Below are positions 5,073 through 7,646 of a stretch of 7,646 nt of DNA, in pieces (within the stretch, counting starts at the first letter, position 1; each line of letters opens with the position of its first letter). The position numbers and the translations under genes are program-made. Source of the DNA: an uncultured Actinomycetes bacterium. GTDB lineage: Bacteria > Actinomycetota > Acidimicrobiia > Acidimicrobiales > RAAP-2. The notes below the pieces were generated by a model. It did no database searches. It was not told the origin of the DNA and worked only from the letters and a program-made list of their open reading frames with translations. The stretch covers positions 1 through 7,646 of the forward strand of contig CAIKVF010000110.1 of assembly GCA_903830745.1 (NCBI GenBank), written 5' to 3'.

Positions 5073-6560
5073 CTACCCGTTCATTGCCTTAAGAAGTGCA
5101 CTTGCTGATGGATTCTTTTCTAGCAAGTCCTGCGTTAGTTCTGCTGTACCTCGCAAGGGGTCAAGCATAGGAACCCTCTGTAACGGCCCTTCTCCTAGGT
5201 CAAAGACCACAGAATCCCAGTTAGCAGCGACAATTTGCTCTGGAAAGCGGGCAACGCACTGTCCTCGGAAATAGGCCCTGGTTGTTCTTGGCGGGTTGTG
5301 AACGGCTTCACTAACTTGCTCATTTGAGAAGAGTTCTAGGAGCCCAACTCTCTTGGCTAGCGATTTTTCTTTACGAAGGTCGTGGTACTGCAGGTCGACT
5401 GCTCGAAGTTTTGCGTCATTGTCAGGCAGGTCGTAGCGATCTTTTAGACCCTCAATAACTCGAAGCTTTGCTACCCAGTCAATGCGATCAGCCACTGATG
5501 CAGGGTTATCTCTCACCCCGTCGAGCATTTCTCTCCAATGCTTCATGATGAGGGCAACTTCGTCCTCATCTGCAACATCTGGCGCACCGGTTCGCTTTGT
5601 AAATGAATCAGCAAGATTCCATAATTCATCTTGGAAGTCCCACGCAGTTCTCTTCTTGCCGTCTTCACAGAGAACTGCATGAGTGAGTGTTGTATCAATA
5701 GCGAATGATCTAACAGACTGCACTGGGTGCACCGGCATGCTTGGAAAGACTTTTGCTCCTTCTGCTTCTAACAGTGAAAGAAGTAGAGATGTTGATCCCA
5801 ACTTTACGAAGGTTGCCACCTGGCTCATGTTGGCGTCACCAATAATTACGTGCAGTCTGCGAAAGCGTTCCGCATCACTGTGAGGTTCATCACGGGTATT
5901 AACAATTGGACGCTTGAGCGTTGTCTCTAGGCCCACAACTTCTTCAAAGAACTCAGCACGTTGACTTATCTGGAACGGTGGGTTTACCTCAAGGCCATCT
6001 TCTGTCTCCGCACCAACCTTTCCGGCGCCAAAGATGATCTGTCTGGAAACAAAGTGTGGAACAACTCCCGCTACTACTTCTTTGAATTCAAGATCCCTAC
6101 TGAGCAAATAGTTCTCGTGTGTTCCGTATGAATTGCCTTTTCCATCACAGTTGTTCTTGTAGAGAGTTATTCGCATTGATGGGTCGAGAGACTGATTTGA
6201 AACGTTCATTGCTCGAAGCATCACTTCTTCACCAGCTGCGTCATACAACGTTGCTTCAAGTGGTGTTCGACATTCTGGAGACGAATACTCAGGGTGTGCG
6301 TGATCTACGTAGAGTCGAGCACCGTTAGTTAGAACCGTGTTTGCTAGTTGCGTTTCTACGATTGGTGCAAACGAAGTGAAGTTGAGTACTCCGCGTGAGT
6401 CAGAACTTGGGCTTTCGCTATCGAAGTCCCAGTTGATTCGAGTTCGACCTTCTTGGGCGTAAGCATTAACGATGATGCTTGACGCCAAGATCGGATCTTG
6501 CTCTGGTCCTCCAGCAATGCCGTATTCAGTCTCAATGCCGAGAACCTTTGGGACTTGCAT
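5073..6560 (-). CDS. dop: Pup depupylase/deamidase Dop
   Basis: Dop hydrolyses the isopeptide bond between Pup and target proteins and, in species whose Pup ends in Gln, deamidates it first. The 495-residue protein is homologous to PafA but longer. Motifs are G-I-E-T-E-Y-G-I at 8-15 (metal-binding Glu10), N-G-A-R-L-Y-V-D-H-A-H-P-E at 79-91 (catalytic Asp86), Y-K-N-N-C-D at 134-139, G-T-H-E-N-Y at 146-151, R-P-I-V-N-T-R-D-E-P-H at 217-227, and G-D-A-N-M-S at 241-246. The insertion around residues 48-75 (D-S-R-G and following) is the Dop loop that separates it from PafA, and V-D-H-A-H replaces the V-G-S-H of the ligase. Because Pup ends in Glu here, the main job is probably depupylation. The ATG lies 3 bases after the ATPase stop without a Shine-Dalgarno sequence, so it is probably coupled to it. 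Confidence 0.97.
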   Translation of the reverse strand: MQVPKVLGIETEYGIAGGPEQDPILASSIIVNAYAQEGRTRINWDFDSESPSSDSRGVLNFTSFAPIVETQLANTVLTNGARLYVDHAHPEYSSPECRTPLEATLYDAAGEEVMLRAMNVSNQSLDPSMRITLYKNNCDGKGNSYGTHENYLLSRDLEFKEVVAGVVPHFVSRQIIFGAGKVGAETEDGLEVNPPFQISQRAEFFEEVVGLETTLKRPIVNTRDEPHSDAERFRRLHVIIGDANMSQVATFVKLGSTSLLLSLLEAEGAKVFPSMPVHPVQSVRSFAIDTTLTHAVLCEDGKKRTAWDFQDELWNLADSFTKRTGAPDVADEDEVALIMKHWREMLDGVRDNPASVADRIDWVAKLRVIEGLKDRYDLPDNDAKLRAVDLQYHDLRKEKSLAKRVGLLELFSNEQVSEAVHNPPRTTRAYFRGQCVARFPEQIVAANWDSVVFDLGEGPLQRVPMLDPLRGTAELTQDLLEKNPSASALLKAMNG

Positions 6561-6563
6561 GAC

Positions 6564-7646
6564 TTAGAGGTACTGGCCGGTTCCGACGTGCTGGATTGAG
6601 CGGCCACCCTTGACGTCAGTTTCCTCACGGTTGATGAGTGTGCGAATAAAGATGATTCGCTCACCCTTCTTTCCAGAAATTCGTGCCCAGTCGTCAGGGT
6701 TTGTGGTGTTCGGAAGATCTTCGTTTTCACGGAACTCTTGACGGATTGATTCCATGAGGTCTTCGGTGCGCACACCCTTGCCCTTTGATGCAATCTCGCG
6801 CTTCACCGCGAGTTTCTTTGCACGGCGAACGACGTTCTCAATCATGGCCCCAGATGCGAAGTCTTTGAAGTAGAGGATTTCTTTGTCGCCACCCTGGTAG
6901 GTCACTTCAAGGAACCTGTTGGTGTCGTCTATTAAGTACATGTTCTCAACGGTTTGTTCAATCATGAGTCGAACTGCCTTGTCGCGGTCCCCACCACCGA
7001 GGTCTTTAATGATTGACTCGTCAATTGGCAATTCTGAATGGAGGTAGCGCTGGAAAATTTGTGCCGCAGCTTCTTCATTCGGTCGCTCGATCTTGATTTT
7101 CACATCAAGTCGACCTGGTCGAAGAATCGCTGGGTCAATGAGGTCTTCTCGGTTAGTGGCGCCAATAACAATTACGTCACGTAGTGATTCCACGCCGTCG
7201 ATCTCAGCAAGCAACTGAGGAACAATGGTGCTCTCCATGTCTGAAGAAATTCCAGTTCCTCTGGTTCTAAAGAGTGAGTCCATTTCGTCAAAGAAAATTA
7301 TGACCGGTGTTCCCTCTTCGGCTTTTTCACGAGCACGCTGAAAAACAAGACGAATCTGTCGTTCAGTTTCTCCGACGTACTTGTTTAAGAGTTCTGGTCC
7401 CTTAATGTTCAAGAAGTAAGAACGAACATTTTTGTTGCCAGAGAGTTCAGCAACTTTCTTCGAAAGTGAATTAGCAACGGCTTTAGCAATGAGCGTCTTT
7501 CCACATCCTGGAGGACCGTAGAGAAGAATCCCCTTCGGTGCAGGTAATTCGTAGTCCTGGAATAGTGCTCGGTGCAGGTAAGGAAGCTCAACGGCGTCAG
7601 TTATGAGTTCAATCTGAGCATCGAGTCCACCAATGTCTTCGTAAGA
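6564..7646 (-). CDS. arc: Proteasome-associated AAA ATPase ARC/Mpa, C-terminal 360 residues (5' end outside the window)
   Basis: ARC (Mpa in mycobacteria) is the hexameric ring that binds Pup, unfolds pupylated proteins and feeds them to the 20S core. The open frame runs to the window edge; a TTG at 7412 is an internal Leu codon, not the start. The visible part begins S-Y-E-D-I-G-G-L and contains Walker A G-P-P-G-C-G-K-T (fragment residues 44-51), pore loop K-Y-V-G-E with aromatic Tyr90, Walker B F-F-D-E (Asp120, Glu121), sensor-1 Asn165 in G-A-T-N-R, and L-R-P-G-R with arginine fingers near 176 and 179. The tail contains [18 protein letters not shown] and ends G-Q-Y-L, the penultimate-Tyr motif that docks on PrcA. 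The N-terminal coiled coil and OB domains are missing because of the window boundary, not a mutation. dop follows after 3 bases. Confidence 0.97.
   Translation of the reverse strand, partial: SYEDIGGLDAQIELITDAVELPYLHRALFQDYELPAPKGILLYGPPGCGKTLIAKAVANSLSKKVAELSGNKNVRSYFLNIKGPELLNKYVGETERQIRLVFQRAREKAEEGTPVIIFFDEMDSLFRTRGTGISSDMESTIVPQLLAEIDGVESLRDVIVIGATNREDLIDPAILRPGRLDVKIKIERPNEEAAAQIFQRYLHSELPIDESIIKDLGGGDRDKAVRLMIEQTVENMYLIDDTNRFLEVTYQGGDKEILYFKDFASGAMIENVVRRAKKLAVKREIASKGKGVRTEDLMESIRQEFRENEDLPNTTNPDDWARISGKKGERIIFIRTLINREETDVKGGRSIQHVGTGQYL

Noticed and set aside
4987..5274. A plus-strand open frame across the pup-dop junction
   Set aside because: It is antisense to the well-conserved start of pup and the 3' end of dop, with a low-complexity Ser/Cys-rich translation and no ribosome binding site.
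6356..6793. A second minus-strand open frame across the arc-dop junction
   Set aside because: It is in another frame from both genes, and its Ser/Arg/Thr-rich translation shows no domain. Both overlapping genes are clear family members.
7410..7412. TTG as a start codon for a 282-residue ATPase
   Set aside because: The same frame continues upstream to the window edge through a perfect Walker A motif, so this TTG encodes an internal leucine.

Overview
This window is one uninterrupted, tightly packed gene run on the minus strand and contains a known system: the actinobacterial Pup-proteasome pathway, followed by a signal peptidase, the Tat export genes and a helicase. Reading in the direction of transcription (high to low coordinates) the order is: arc/mpa ATPase (5' end cut off by the window), dop, pup, prcB, prcA, pafA, lepB, tatA/B, tatC and helY (only its first 40 codons). 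There is no plus-strand gene, RNA gene, mobile element or CRISPR, and no stretch over 34 bases without a gene.

Organism: Pup, Dop, PafA, the two-subunit PrcA/PrcB proteasome and the ARC/Mpa ring point to an actinomycete-type bacterium. Base composition is only about half G+C by eye, and junctions are minimal (4-base overlaps, gaps of 2, 3 and 9 bases). This suggests a streamlined low-GC actinobacterium, such as the freshwater acI/Nanopelagicales type, rather than Mycobacterium or Streptomyces. That taxonomic placement is inference.

Region 1 (2000-7646) is the protein-degradation module. PafA ligates Pup to lysines of target proteins, Dop removes it, ARC/Mpa recognises Pup, unfolds the target and threads it into the PrcA/PrcB chamber. 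Pup here ends in Gly-Gly-Glu, so it can be ligated without prior deamidation and Dop is probably needed only for depupylation. PrcB has Ala instead of the usual Gly just before its catalytic Thr.

Region 2 (1-1990) is an export and RNA module: type I signal peptidase, a TatB-like TatA/B protein, TatC and the start of a HelY-type helicase. In mycobacteria pafB and pafC sit between pafA and tatA; here they are missing and lepB occupies the place. The lepB and tatA/B genes both start with GTG, both lack a Shine-Dalgarno sequence, and both have a TANNNT element exactly at -12 to -7 of the start codon. This suggests two internal promoters giving leaderless mRNAs, which would let the export genes be expressed independently of the proteasome genes. 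I found no evidence of a wholly new system. The points worth checking are residue-level and regulatory variations on a known one.
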